From Ministeria vibrans ATCC 50519 (taxonomy: Eukaryota > Opisthokonta > Filasterea), in NCBI GenBank assembly GCA_943704425.1, contig CALSCP010001674.1:126639-178026 (forward strand): DNA of 51,388 bases, given 5' to 3'. The notes beneath the pieces are model-generated. The model did not search any database and was not told the DNA's origin. It saw nothing but the letters and a program-made list of their open reading frames with translations. The position numbers and the translations under genes were made by a program. Positions 13,244-25,202 of this stretch are shown here, in pieces; position 1 is the first letter of the stretch; each line of letters opens with the position of its first letter.

Positions 13244-13853
13244 ATGAGCGGTGCATGGACCACGGGCCTTTTCGGCATTTTCGATGACCTTGATGTCTTT
13301 GTAAGGATCACCTTATGATTTCCTGTTTGTTTTCTCAACTCCCGTTTCAGATCTACGGCTCGTCGAACCGCTGCCTGGCGATCAACAACAGCGTGATCCT
13401 TGGCGAGGGCAAGGCTGTCTTTGGCCTTGGTAAAGGAAACCTTTTCCGTTGTCACTCTTGTGTTAACTTTGGTCACAATTTTAATTTTGTAGACGCGGAG
13501 AAGATTGCAGGTCCCTTCAAGGACGCCGGATGCATTGGCACTGATGGTACTTTCTGTGTGAACGCCGTTGTGTGCAGCATTCTGCCGGTACGTGTCAAAA
13601 AAATGCGGAGAAATGCAATAACATATTTTTATACTATAGTGCCTTTACTTCCTCTGGCGCGGAGAGGTGCGCAACAAGTTCGGCATTGAGGGTACGCAAA
13701 AGAAAAGATTGAGGAGAGAACTTACGAAAAAGGTTTTTTTTGCTAGGCTCTCCTCTGGGCGACCTTGGCGCGTGCGTTCTGTGCGGCGTCTGCGCGATCC
13801 TCCAGGACTCGCGCACTATGAAGACCAACGGCCTTGCTTACATGACCAAGTAA
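13244..13853 (+). CDS. PLAC8-family cysteine-rich membrane protein
   Basis: Five exons (13244-13300, 13351-13429, 13493-13587, 13640-13691, 13747-13853) give 129 residues, the usual PLAC8 size. The protein opens with W-TTGLFGIFDDL, matching the family's W-x-[TS]-G-L-[FC]-[DG]-C-[FC]-x-D start. It has a central Cys-containing hydrophobic stretch (CVNAVVCSILPCLYFLW), then R..V.NKFGI.G...GD and a second Cys-rich stretch (GACVLCGVCAILQDSR). This is the full PLAC8 pattern (onzin/cornifelin, plant FWL/PCR). The first conserved CP-C cluster is reduced here. Family members are plasma-membrane proteins tied to metal transport, cell-size control or differentiation; which applies here cannot be told. 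The last codons run straight into TAA. The 5' flank has a T-rich tract ending in TAG just before the ATG, which may be a 5'-UTR splice site. Confidence 0.82.
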
Positions 13854-13988
13854 ACACCTTTTTCTTCTTATTAATTTTCAATATTATTCGAACAGTGGAG
13901 AACGTATTCATTCCTTCCAAGGCAAAATGAGTTGATTTTTGTACAAGGGTAAAAGGCGGTGGGACTGTATTATGTGTTGTTCGTTACA

Positions 13989-15471
<1,483 letters not shown>

Positions 15472-16130
15472 GGTGTATTGTTATTGGAGTGGTAGAGTAT
15501 GAATTAAGATGTTCGAGTGGGGGAAAGAGAGTGAATAAAAGTGATTTGCGGTCGAGCGATGAATTCGCGTTTATACTTGTGGGTCGAGCTCTCTTGCATG
15601 GTCACGACACGTCACCCAAAGCCTGTCGGGCGTCTCTCTATCTCACAGCAACCTTAGAAGTTGATTCATTTGCTGTCTCTGATCTCGCATTGGCATCTCG
15701 CCAAGATCCGCCAAGACTTCTCCGTCTTTCCCAATGATAATTGTCTTCACGTCTTCTGACTCGCCAAGACCCAAGATGACGAAATATTTAATATTATCAA
15801 CTCCTTCTATTCATGCTTATTATGAACTACATATAAAACATCCTGCCCCCGCCCCCCAGACAGCCCCCCTGGTTAAATAAGTTAATGGTTGCGTCTTAAT
15901 TTTCACATAATTTTACCTTCAAATTTTGGAGTCGGAAATGGTGACTAACGAAGGACGAAGATACAAAACAGTCAACAAAGTTCCTATTGCGTCCTTTCCA
16001 AACAACTCATAACTCAATAGCTTAAAGTGGTCACAAAACTGGCTTGCGCAGTGGCTCATGCCCCATTGTTGATCTCCATTTGAAATGCGATCTCAATTAG
16101 TTGAGTTGTTTTCTTTCTTCACTGTGTATC
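15472..16130. promoter_or_regulatory. Divergent intergenic region, polyubiquitin / KRTCAP2
   Basis: These 659 bp lie between the divergent starts of the polyubiquitin gene (-) and the KRTCAP2 gene (+). About 100 bp upstream of the ubiquitin ATG, the minus strand reads AAGTATAAACGCG (about 15569-15581), a plausible TATA-like box. The octamer CGCCAAGA occurs three times, at 15699-15706, 15709-15716 and 15762-15769, and may be a factor site. No ORF resembles a gene. A small C-rich run lies at about 15842-15870. Confidence 0.35.
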
Positions 16131-17256
16131 ATGGGTAAGCAGCCTTTGCCGTCTCGCCCTCGCCTCTTCTCTCTGTCTCAGTCCCCCTTCCTTTGATCCG
16201 TCTCATCTGCTTTTTCCAGGCTCGAGTGTCGCACCGACCGCATCAGCCGCTGTTGCAGCGCTCCTCCTCGTCCTTACAGTCTCAGGTAACGCATGCCCCG
16301 CACACACACACATACATACGCCACTCTATCCTTTGTCGTATGTTCATCATCTCAAACGAGCTGATTTTTTTCGTTTGTCCAAAAAACGGAATTCCTTTGC
16401 GCGAAATCGCGCTGGCCACTCCGCGCTGGCCACCCCTGCGCACTGGATCATGGTGTACCTTCATCGATGGCGAGGCGCATGTAGCAAATGATGCTTCGGA
16501 AGAGGGCGAAAATCAACTTTCAAAGTCTGCAAGCGTTCTCTTTGCCACGTGTAAAACCCACTTTAGCGCCTCTGTTCATCGTCAGGCCATGCGCGAAAGC
16601 ACATTGCATGAGCACGTGCACCAATTCCCAGCAAGAAACCGCCGAATTGTCGAGAGGATCGACGTTGCCACGGTGGCTTCTCTTTGCTTCCTCCCCTCCG
16701 CTTGCGCTCACGCCACAACCCCCGTTCGGGGTCACGGAAGCCATGCTGACCCCCTACGTGCTTTCCTTCAATCTTGTTGCAGGTCTCCAAGTGTTCAAGA
16801 CGACGCTTGGCTCGTCTGAAGCACTTACCCTTGTCGGTGGAGCCGCTTCGTCTCTCGTCACTCTCTTCTCGCTGACGGTACAAAGCACACGGGATTCAGC
16901 CAGACACACCACCAACAACACACATGGTGTATAAACCTCTCTCGCTTCATCTGTATAGGCGTTAAGCAACCTGGAGGAGATTGTGCTTGGCGAAGGCACA
17001 CAAACGGGCTGGGTCGAAGTGATCATCGCCCTTCTCTCGGGTCTCTCTGTTGCCGGTTCCATCCACCGTGTCTCTGTCACTGTCTGGTACTCCTCATCAC
17101 GGCAATCACACCACCACCATTGATTGAGACCAATATTAATCTTTGTTTTGTAGTCTGATCTGCTCTGCTCTTCTCATTCACGGCGTCAACAACATCTCTG
17201 CCAAGACGTACTATGGTAGTGTGGCGCCTGTTCGTTCTTCCAAGAAGAACAAGTAA
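16131..17256 (+). CDS. KRTCAP2: KRTCAP2-like oligosaccharyltransferase subunit
   Basis: Five exons (16131-16134, 16220-16285, 16783-16877, 16959-17086, 17154-17256) give 131 residues (human 136). The first exon is only ATGG. The protein has a hydrophobic N-terminus, then GLQVFKTTLGSSEALTLVGG, LTALSNLEEIVLGEG, an IHRVSVTVC stretch and a Lys-rich C-terminus. These follow human KRTCAP2 (AFNNLENLVFGKG, LIHRVCVTTC, KSKKRN) position by position. KRTCAP2 is a multi-span ER membrane subunit of the STT3A-type oligosaccharyltransferase that links it to the Sec61 translocon for co-translational N-glycosylation. The second intron (16286-16782) is long, GC-rich and open in one frame for about 200 codons, but the flanking exons join without loss against the family, so it is read as an intron. 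Confidence 0.87.
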
Positions 17257-17596
17257 AAAAAAACGCCAATCGTGAATCGTTTTGTTTTTTCAAGTGAAAG
17301 GATAATCAGCATAATTATACAAAATTTATAGTCTGTAAAACGTTATGACTGTATTTTGTATTTAACCCTAACGCGAACCCTACCCCCAACCCTAACCCGA
17401 ACTCTTACCCTGTACAACACTCCCGAGTCCCGACTCCTCACTTCTGACATGACAATCCAACCACCAGCAATCAAAGCATACCGTTTAATCACGTAGTCTG
17501 GTCCCTTACTCCTTTTTTGAGATGATGAGATGATTGAATAAAGAAAATAATTATAGTGCTTTTGTCTCTCCTCTACGCCTACCTCTTTTAGTTGCC
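17257..17596. other. Intergenic region with degenerate telomere-like repeats
   Basis: A 340-bp spacer between two plus-strand genes. After an AT-rich stretch, 17363-17410 reads as a run of CCCTAA-like hexamers (AACCCTAACGCGAACCCTAC and similar). The rest is non-coding DNA leading to the ADPGK start. Confidence 0.6.
17363..17410. repeat. Degenerate interstitial CCCTAA (telomere-like) array
   Basis: Five to six imperfect repeats of the CCCTAA/CCCGAA type lie in tandem on the plus strand, the complement of TTAGGG. Units are ACCCTA, ACGCGA, ACCCTA, CCCCCA, ACCCTA, ACCCGA. They are too diverged to be a working chromosome end here. Confidence 0.65.
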
Positions 17597-19780
17597 ATGT
17601 CGTGGCAGCTCGTGATCACGCCCATTGTGGTCCTCGTCGCACTGCATATGATCTATGAGGAAGTTGATGTTCCGGTACGTTTGTGTTTTGGGGTTTGTCT
17701 CTGAACTCAGCCCATTTCAAGGCGATTGTCCTCACAAAGCTCACCGACGCGGCCACGAGGTCGATGAAAAAGGATGTTGTGGTGTCTCGTGTGGCCGTCG
17801 GACTCAATGGCAACCTCGATATGGTGCGGTGTGTTTCAGACTGTTGTTTCTCCCTCTCAACCACTCACTCTCTCTCTCTCTCTCTTTTGCTGCAGATCGC
17901 GTCGGCCACGGACGTATTCTCGCGAATCGGCCTGCAGCCAGAGCGTGCGCATACACATCTTGCTCTCTGCAGCCTCGACTGACTCTCTTTCCTTGTGTGT
18001 TTGGTGCAGGTAATGCGTTCAATCACGAAGTCATTGAGTCGGCAGACCAACTGGCCGATTGCTTCGCCTACGTCTTCCCTCGCTGTCAAGGCACCGAACG
18101 ATTCGTCTCCAATTCAACTCTATTCAAGCAACTCGTGGATGCAGCCATGCAGACGGCGGGCGTGAAGGTACAGATCGATCTCAGTGCAGTGTATGTCCAG
18201 TGTATGTGCAGTGTTTGTGCTGTGTATGTGACTTGGTTGCCTTAGACATCCATTGGAGGAAACGCCGCACTTATGGGCAACACGCTGGCAAAGAGAGGCA
18301 GCAAAGTAGGTCCTTTTCATCCACCTTCCATTCGCTGTGAACAGTCTCGTTGTGTGTTTTCAGGTGCTTTTGGGGGGAGTAATCGGACCCCAACTGGCCA
18401 AGTTGCTTCCTTCCTCGATGGAGTATCCCCCCGAAACAGTCACAGACACAGTTAGAACAAACCAAAAATGTAAAAAATAGAGTATGAAACATTGGTATCT
18501 ATAGGATGAAGTGCATCTCATATTGGAATACCATCAAAACGACCAATGGAACTCACTCATAGGTACAGTTTCTGTTGTTTAAACCTCTTTTTAAATCGTG
18601 TCTTTGATTTTCCTAACGCCAAAAACACAAAGCTCCATGTGCAAACCGGCTGATCCTGCACAACGACATTGCAAATGCGGAGTTGCGTTCGCTGGAGGCA
18701 TTTGGGGCTCGCACAGTGGAGTTTGGGGCGCAACTGCTGCTCGTCAGTGGAGTCAATATTATGGAGGGGCTGAAAGATGAGGGTACGAAGTGGGTAGCGG
18801 AGGAGGGGCTAGGGGCTGTGATGTGTGGTATTTTGTTGTGTGTGTGTGTGTTTTTTTTTTTACTTCTTACTCGCTCTCACTTTTATTTTTTTAGAATACC
18901 GTTTGAAACGCCTTCAGCAACTTTCCGTCTTTCTTCAGACTATTTCTCCGTCGATTCCCATCCACTTGGAACTTGCAAGTTTTGGCGATCCCAAGTTTCT
19001 CAGATTGGCCGCACAAACACTCTTTCCCTTAGTCGACTCTGTCGGTAAACACACACACACATACATATATACTATCGTTTATTCTGTGTATTTCACTCAC
19101 GTATGTACATACACACACTATTCTGTAGGACTAAACGAACAAGAACTGTCGCTTGTCGTGGAAACATGCGATGGCCCTGCACACACCGTCACCATTCGCG
19201 ACACTCCCCGCATTGCCTTGGTTGCCGATGCCCTCCACTGGCTCCTCCATTCCCGTTTTCCCCACCACTCTACCAAATCGCGTCTCTCTCGCGTCCATTT
19301 CCATTCCTTGTCTTTCCACATGACCGCACAAGTACGAATCGCACACATACACACACACACACACACACACAATGGGATTAACACAGCGATATGATAATTA
19401 TAGCGTCCACAGGTGTGGTCGCACACGCAGTCGAGCACCGCCTGGGGCTCCCTCACAGCCACTCGCCAGGCCTGCAACTTTACCGGCGCCGTCCCTTCCT
19501 CTGCTGTTCAACTGCGCTTACCCGCCCAGTTGGTACATGATCGTGTCCGCTTTGATCCCCGTCGCGCCGCTAAGCTACTTTTTCAAGAGTGGTCTAAAGA
19601 CCACATTGAGTTCGCCTATGCGCCCGTTTTGGTAACGCTCAACACACCACGTATATCTAGTTCTAACTCACTCATCGCTCCTCTCAGGTGTGCAAGCGAC
19701 CAGTGCACACAGTGGGTCTGGGTGATGCCATCAGTGCCACTGGCATCCAATATGCCCAGTTCAACCAACCGTCCCCGTAG
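17597..19780 (+). CDS. ADPGK: ADP-dependent glucokinase
   Basis: Twelve exons: 17597-17674, 17722-17823, 17896-17944, 18010-18167, 18246-18305, 18364-18450, 18505-18562, 18633-18782, 18895-19044, 19129-19331, 19413-19631, 19688-19780; about 468 residues (human 497). The N-terminus is a hydrophobic signal/anchor (LVITPIVVLVAL), as in the ER-associated animal enzyme. Recognised segments are VAVGLNGNLD, SIGGNAALMG, LLGGVIGPQL, DEVHLILEYH, ANRLILHND, GLNEQELSL, RVHFHSLSFH and the catalytic GLGDAISATG (Asp at about 451). The enzyme phosphorylates glucose with ADP, giving glucose-6-phosphate and AMP, and is patchily distributed in archaea, animals and some protists. Exon 2 needs an AAG acceptor at 17719-17721 and its join to exon 1 is the least certain. 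Exon 3 is placed by phase. It is convergent with the PhnW-type gene across a microsatellite block. Confidence 0.93.
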
Positions 19781-19842
19781 TACATTAAACAACCAAAACA
19801 CGATTCAGTCCGTACGGCACACTCATCATATCATCATCATCA

Positions 19843-19856
19843 TCACACACACACAG

Positions 19857-19955
<99 letters not shown>

Positions 19956-20030
19956 GAAAGAGACTCACTCACTCACTCACTCACTCACTCACTCACTCAC
20001 TCACTCACTCACTCACTCATTCACTCACTC
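19843..20030. repeat. Compound microsatellite (CA)n-(GA)n-(TCAC)n
   Basis: In the 258-bp spacer between the convergent ADPGK and aminotransferase genes, three simple repeats follow one another: CA-rich (about 19843-19887), GA (about 19887-19952) and TCAC/ACTC tetramers (about 19965-20030). Another (CA)n lies in an ADPGK intron at about 19351-19370. Confidence 0.9.
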
Positions 20031-20038
20031 AATCGCAA

Positions 20039-20628
20039 TCAAACGGTCTGCTGGCACACGGGCACTGCCAGTCCCATCTCCACCAGTGTCTCCCGTACCA
20101 TCAGCACTGCCGTCCGCATATCACTCGCAAACATCCGCCCAATGTGGCCCAGTCGGAAACACTCCGCATTCGTCAGTTTTCCCGGATAAATCGCAATTCC
20201 GTGAGCAAACATTCCGCGAGCAAACGCGCCAAAGTCAAACGTGTCCGATTGGGGATAGAGAAACGTTGAAATGATACAGCCACGAGAAGACTCAGGCACA
20301 AACGACTACGTAGTTATCACAACCAGAGTCAGATTCAAGAATGAGTGAGCGTGTAAATAAGTGGGAGTCAAATCAGTGTCTAAATCGTACCTCAAAGCCC
20401 AACTCGGCCATTCCCTTGAGCAGCACTTTGGCGTTCTCCTCATAGCGCTCTCTGCGCTTCTCCGGTCCGCCTTCGGTCTCCAGCTCCCCCAGTGCCGCAT
20501 TGAATGCCAACAATGCGTGCGTGGGCGGAGTGAACCGGAACTGTCCGTTCTTCTCCAGTCCAGTCCACCTTGGAAGAACCTCATTTCGTTTACCATTTCG
20601 ATTGTGGTTGTGCGCTTTTTGTGTTTGC

Positions 20629-20693
<65 letters not shown>

Positions 20694-21609
20694 GTGTCGG
20701 TGTGGTATTTGAACTTGTTGTTACTGTGCGTGTAAATCCAGTGAAAGCGATCGGGAGTTATTGGCCGTGGTTTCAAAGTGCGATCGTCGACACAGCGCAA
20801 AAGCGAATCCTGCAGAGATATCAGTGGACACATTATACAATACTGTCATAGGGACTTTTCCAACCTGGAACGCCTTCGATGCACTTGTTGGCACTCGACA
20901 CAATGTAGTCAATGGGCGAGTCCTATATCGGTGCAGGTGTTTAAATCGTGCAAGCTTGCAGCACAGGCTACGTCGTACCTTGAGGTTGACTGGATAACAA
21001 CCAAAAGCTGACATGGAGTCCACAATGTAGACGAGATCCGGTCGCAGTTGCTTTGCAGCACGTCCAATCTCTTCCATGGGGTTCAGCACACCACATGTTG
21101 TCTCATGGTGCACAATTGCCAGGTGGGTGAGAGACGAGTCGCTTCGGAGCGCCTCAAGAACCGCCTCGCATGGTACAGACTAAATAGTACATCTCATCCC
21201 AATTCATGTTTGTTTGTTTCACCCTGCTGGCGAGTCTTACCGTCCGCTCCGAGAAGTTGACTAGGGTGTGAGGAATGTCGAGGACCTCGGCCATAGTTGC
21301 CATGCGACGTCCGTAGGCGCCATTGGCAATGATCAACAATTTGGCGCCGTGACGGGGCAGGACAGTTGTGAGGACGCTCTCGACGCAGAAGGTGCCGGAG
21401 CCTTGCATGATCACCGACTCCCAGCCATCTTGGGTGGTGACTCCAGCGACGCGCAGAAGCGAATCACGCACATGCTGGACGAGCGCGACAAAGGCCGGAT
21501 CGCGCGACCCGTAGTCGTGCGCCATGGCCTGCTTCGTCGACAGCGACGTCGTCAGCGGACCCGGCGTGAACAGCAGAGGAGTCCGGTCGGTTTTGATGCT
21601 GGTGGACAT
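20039..21609 (-). CDS. phnW: 2-aminoethylphosphonate--pyruvate aminotransferase (PhnW-type)
   Basis: Six exons on the minus strand (21609-21241, 21179-20979, 20922-20865, 20809-20725, 20568-20391, 20305-20039) give 385 residues. Signature segments match bacterial PhnW closely: LFTPGPLTTS, the acidic-Tyr-Gly-Ser-Arg-Asp (DYGSRD) loop, QGSGTFCVE, VHHETTCGVLNP, VDSMSAFG, the PLP lysine in SSANKCIEGVPGF (Lys at about 203), SLSLDLHAQW, FRFTPPTHALLAF, and AIYPGKLT near the end. The enzyme moves the amino group of 2-aminoethylphosphonate to pyruvate, giving phosphonoacetaldehyde and alanine; some relatives run the reverse way in phosphonolipid synthesis. The paralogous alanine-glyoxylate aminotransferases lack the DYGSRD and THALLAF wording. 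No presequence is evident. One intron (20724-20569) carries a (GT)n tract and ends in AAG. No other phosphonate gene lies in the window. Confidence 0.9.
20630..20700. repeat. (GT)n microsatellite in PhnW-type gene intron
   Basis: About 30 GT dinucleotides with two interruptions lie in the intron at 20724-20569. Confidence 0.9.
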
Positions 21610-21897
21610 GTTGGATGAGAGTGGGGCGGGAGAGGTGAGGCCTTAATAAAAGAGTTGTATTGTTTATTTTTTTCATTTCTTAACTCATGTGCGATCGAGA
21701 TGGGAAACTTTTTCCTCTGCCCCAAATCTTGAGAAGGCAATTTCCGAATGAAGGGCCGAATGAATGCTGTTTTATGATTGATTTATGGCTTTCACAATAC
21801 AACGCTGGAAGTAGATGGATGGAATCTTGACTCGTAAGAAAAGAAAATGACAATCATACTGTCTTATACTTATACAACGACCATCACAGGCTCTGAG

Positions 21898-23620
21898 CTA
21901 CGCCACGGAAAACCCCAAACCCTTTTGCATTTCCAGTTCTTCCTGTTGTAAGTCTTCGAGACCTGTCTGACTGTGGGATCTCGAGGGAAGCTGGTACAAA
22001 CGCTGCTGCCGACGGGAACGCGCAAGGAAAGCCAAGACGAAGGCAATGAAAACCAGAAAAAATGCAATGACGCCCACCACAATGGCCGCAAGATCATCAT
22101 CACTGGAGGAATTCTGACCAAGACCGCCAACAATAACCTGAGTAGTCTCCATCACACTTACGGTCGTCCCCATGGCGTCTTGAGTGGTCTCCATAGCGTC
22201 TTGAGTGGTCTCCATTGCAATCGCGGTCGTCTCCATGGCATCTTGAGTGGTCTCGATGGCGTCTTGAGTGGTCTCCATAGCGCCTTGAGTGGTCGCCATC
22301 GCAATCGCGGTCGTCCCCATGGCGTCTTGAGTGGTCTTCATAGCGTCTTGAGTGGTCTCCATTGCAATCGCGGTCGTCTCCATGGCATCTTGAGTGGTCT
22401 CGATGGCGTCTTGAGTGGTCTCCATAGCGCCTTGAGTGGTCTCCATTGCAATCGCGGTCGTCTTCATGGCGTCTTGTGTGGTCTCGATGGCAGGCAAGGT
22501 GGTTTCCACCGCAGCAGTGCTCTCGGCCAGCCGCATTGTCTCCATCCCGTCAATCAGCGTCGTCTCCACATCCCCTTCCACGCTGCTCTCTACCGTTGCA
22601 CTCAAACTGTTGAGCTGTGTCGCCAGATATGGTCGGTCCACAGTCGGACACATAATCGTCTCGTCCGTCGCATTCCACGCTCGTATTTTACTTCCCACTG
22701 CCTCCAACATATTGTTCCATCTACGAAACTCACACAAAATAAGCCAGCAGGAAACCCCCCCCCCAAAAAAAAAAAAAAAAAAAAAAAACAAAACAAAACA
22801 AAAACACCCACACAGTTTTCTCCAAAAACGCTAAGCATATTGGTCTTACAATGTTCTCCCGCTCAACATGTGAGACTTTTTCGAGAAGTCTATTAAACAA
22901 AAACGTAAGTTTCTCTCTCGTTGCACACACCCCAATTTTGAAATGGTCATACGAAAACAATCGAGAGCCAGATAAGAGGTGTCGGGGGCACCAGACGATG
23001 AGAGAGGGAAGGAAGTCTGCTCAAAGAAAGGCTGAACAACGACCGTGAAGTTGTCGCTGAGAGAGAAGCGTGGGAGGGCCGCAAGAGAGTGTGTGAGGGT
23101 GACGTAGTCGAGGAAGGCGTGGTGAGTTAGGTTGCGTTGGGATGCATCGACAGTGGACGTGCCGCACGGACAAAATCCTTTGACGAATGCTTTGCAGGGC
23201 GCTGTGACGCTCACTTGATACAGCTCGGTCACATCAATGGTCGTCACTAGGTTGACAAAGGTGCGCGGCAGTGATGTGCGCAGAAGGTCCAGTGCCGTCT
23301 CAATGTGTCCAATGTATGTGTTGGGCTGGGCACTCGCAGACCCTTCGCACACACGGCACAGATCGTTGCCGCCGACAAAAATGGTGACCACCTAAAACTC
23401 ATGTTGTCTCAGTCTCATTCGATTGGACTCACTGTGCCTGTCTCTATTCTCGGTGACGCACCTTCCAGTCATTGTCAAAGTCAATGGACGAGTCAGCACG
23501 AACCTTGTCCACAAGCGTCTGAGCCTGCGTCGCCATGTTGCTGCCTTTCGCCCCCGACTCCGCCACATTTAGTTGAGCATTGGGAGTAGTCCCATCACCC
23601 GTTCCAAAAGACCAGCCTGC

Positions 23621-23704
<84 letters not shown>

Positions 23705-23812
23705 GGAGAAACAAAGTAACAGGGAGAAAAAGAGAGAGAGAAACAAAGTAATAGAGAAGAAAGAGAGAGAAACAAAGTGATTGAGAGAAAGAGAGAGGGT
23801 GTGCGTAAGTGT

Positions 23813-23869
<57 letters not shown>

Positions 23870-24427
23870 TGTATGTATGCGTGTAAGTGAGCGGCGCGGG
23901 ATCAGACGAGGAGGCCAGTGGGATGGTGGTGAGCGTGTGAGAGGGAGGAACACTCACTGGTGTACCTTTGATGTTGGGATTGAATTTCTTGAAGAAATTG
24001 GGGAGTGTTGTGGTCGTTTCAACGGTCGCGTCGCCGCCGATGCTCCAGCTGATGCCTCGATATTCAGTGCCAAACTCAAACAGGCTGCGCGACTCGGCGA
24101 CAGCGCCCACAGTAATGGAGTCTGGGGACCACAGCAAATCACAACGCAAGTCAGATCTCCTTGCGAACGTTCTCTTCAATCCCTCACATATACGCACCTC
24201 CAAGGGCCGCAATGACTTTGATATCGCCCGGACGTAGCTTGTGGACGCTGGTCGGCACAGAGGACGACGCTGCCAGTTCCGTACACGAAAACTACAAAAA
24301 TATCATAATTATAATTATGTTGTGTGCCACAGAACGAAATGCAGACTAAAATAAAAGGTCTACACACCTGCTGGCAGTGTACACCGACGGTTCCTACGAC
24401 CAGAAGAAGAAGTAGGGCCACTTGCAT
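21898..24427 (-). CDS. Membrane-anchored phospholipase-B/GDSL-like lipase with Thr-rich heptad stalk
   Basis: Seven exons on the minus strand (24427-24368, 24291-24198, 24121-23966, 23616-23462, 23391-22953, 22889-22850, 22720-21898) give about 588 residues. The protein starts with a signal peptide ([16 protein letters not shown]). [16 protein letters not shown] runs into GDSI (the nucleophile block split by an intron). Next come [28 protein letters not shown], the [15 protein letters not shown] block with the catalytic Asp/His, and [11 protein letters not shown]. These match animal phospholipase B1 (PLB/lipase, SGNH fold). After residue 400 come about 18 heptads of the ETTQDAM type, a membrane span ([21 protein letters not shown]) and a short basic-then-polar cytosolic tail. 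It should therefore be a type I ectoenzyme hydrolysing phospholipid acyl esters outside the cell or in a lysosome-like space. Introns hold 80-bp (GA)n and 50-bp (GT)n runs. Confidence 0.85.
22130..22500 (-). repeat. 21-bp coding repeat with 147-bp higher-order period
   Basis: About 18 tandem heptad codons, xTT(Q/A)(D/G/I)A(M/I), make up the stalk of the lipase. Seven heptads form a larger unit that appears twice: [41 protein letters not shown], xTTQDAM. The array keeps the reading frame open on both strands. Confidence 0.9.
23621..23870. repeat. (GA)n and (GT)n microsatellites in lipase intron
   Basis: An uninterrupted GA run spans about 23624-23702, followed by GA-rich DNA. A GT run of about 50 bp follows at about 23811-23862. 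All lie in the intron 23965-23617 of the lipase gene. Confidence 0.9.
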
Positions 24428-24646
24428 GTCCGAAATCCAATTTTTTGGGGGATCGAAAAATACTGATAATTGAATAAACTTGTTTATTCTCATTGATCGT
24501 TTGATACAAGTTAGACAATCACATAACGTCGATTTGTGGTACGCGCCGTTCGGTTTACAATTTCCACCGATTTTGGCATTTTGCAGTTGTCCCATAAGAA
24601 AGGTCAACACATCAAATGTAAATAAGGAGTGCCGTGGATGCCGCAC

Positions 24647-24967
24647 TCACTTGCCACTCCCGGCCTTGGCTCTGGGCACCTTCGTCTTGCTCGCACCGGC
24701 GGGGCGAGTTCGAGGGCCTTTCGCGCGTTTTGGGTGAGAGACTTTTTCGGTCGAGGAACTTGCGGACAAGTCCTTGCGCAATTCTTGCTCATCGACGGGC
24801 TTTGACTCGGCGCGAGTCAAGGAGTCGATGCACAGCCGTGTGGCGAGGCCCAGCCACTCGGTCGGAGGCAGTGGAAGGGCCGAGGGCGTTGGGGGAGCGC
24901 GAAGGCCGGCGTACGCGCGCTCCTGGGCGGGCAGGCGGGGGAGCCGCATGGTCATGGTGTCGGTCAT
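24647..24967 (-). CDS. Small basic hypothetical protein
   Basis: A 106-residue open frame with ATG at 24967 and high GC like neighbouring exons. It has a Pro/Ala/Leu-rich first half (ending near WLGLATRLCIDSLTRAES) and a Lys/Arg/Ser-rich tail (SHPKRAKGPRTRPAGASK). I recognise no family. It lies head-to-head with the HECT ligase gene, 235 bp from that gene's first ATG, which fits a shared promoter. The last codon is followed by TGAGTG, so AA|GTGAGT could also be a splice donor, but I find no convincing acceptor before the lipase gene. It could be a real small gene or a chance frame. Confidence 0.4.
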   Translation of the reverse strand: MTDTMTMRLPRLPAQERAYAGLRAPPTPSALPLPPTEWLGLATRLCIDSLTRAESKPVDEQELRKDLSASSSTEKVSHPKRAKGPRTRPAGASKTKVPRAKAGSGK

Positions 24968-25202
24968 GCTTGAGTGGGCGTCGTGCTTGTGCTACTGATA
25001 CAATATGTCACACACTTTGCAGTCTATTTTCACAGAGAAAAATAATAATAGTTGAAAATTGAAAAACGTGACTGGAATTTTCCCTCTCGACTCACGAAAC
25101 TACCGAGAGAAGTAAAACCAAATCCTCTTTTTACTTTTAATTTTCGCCTTGTTAGCTCTTTACTTGCTTCTTCACTCTTGCGCTGGTGATATTTTCTCTT
25201 CT

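Noticed and set aside
12736-13476. 246-codon minus-strand frame
   Set aside because: It runs through poly-A (antisense poly-T) stretches and through PLAC8 exons on the other strand, and has no family resemblance.
16193-16819. 208-codon plus-strand frame over KRTCAP2
   Set aside because: The KRTCAP2 exons on either side align to the family without a gap, so most of this frame is intron; kept only as a finding.
22149-22500. Regular repeats that might be taken for a CRISPR array
   Set aside because: The units are direct 21-bp codon repeats without unique spacers, in frame with a lipase, in eukaryotic DNA.
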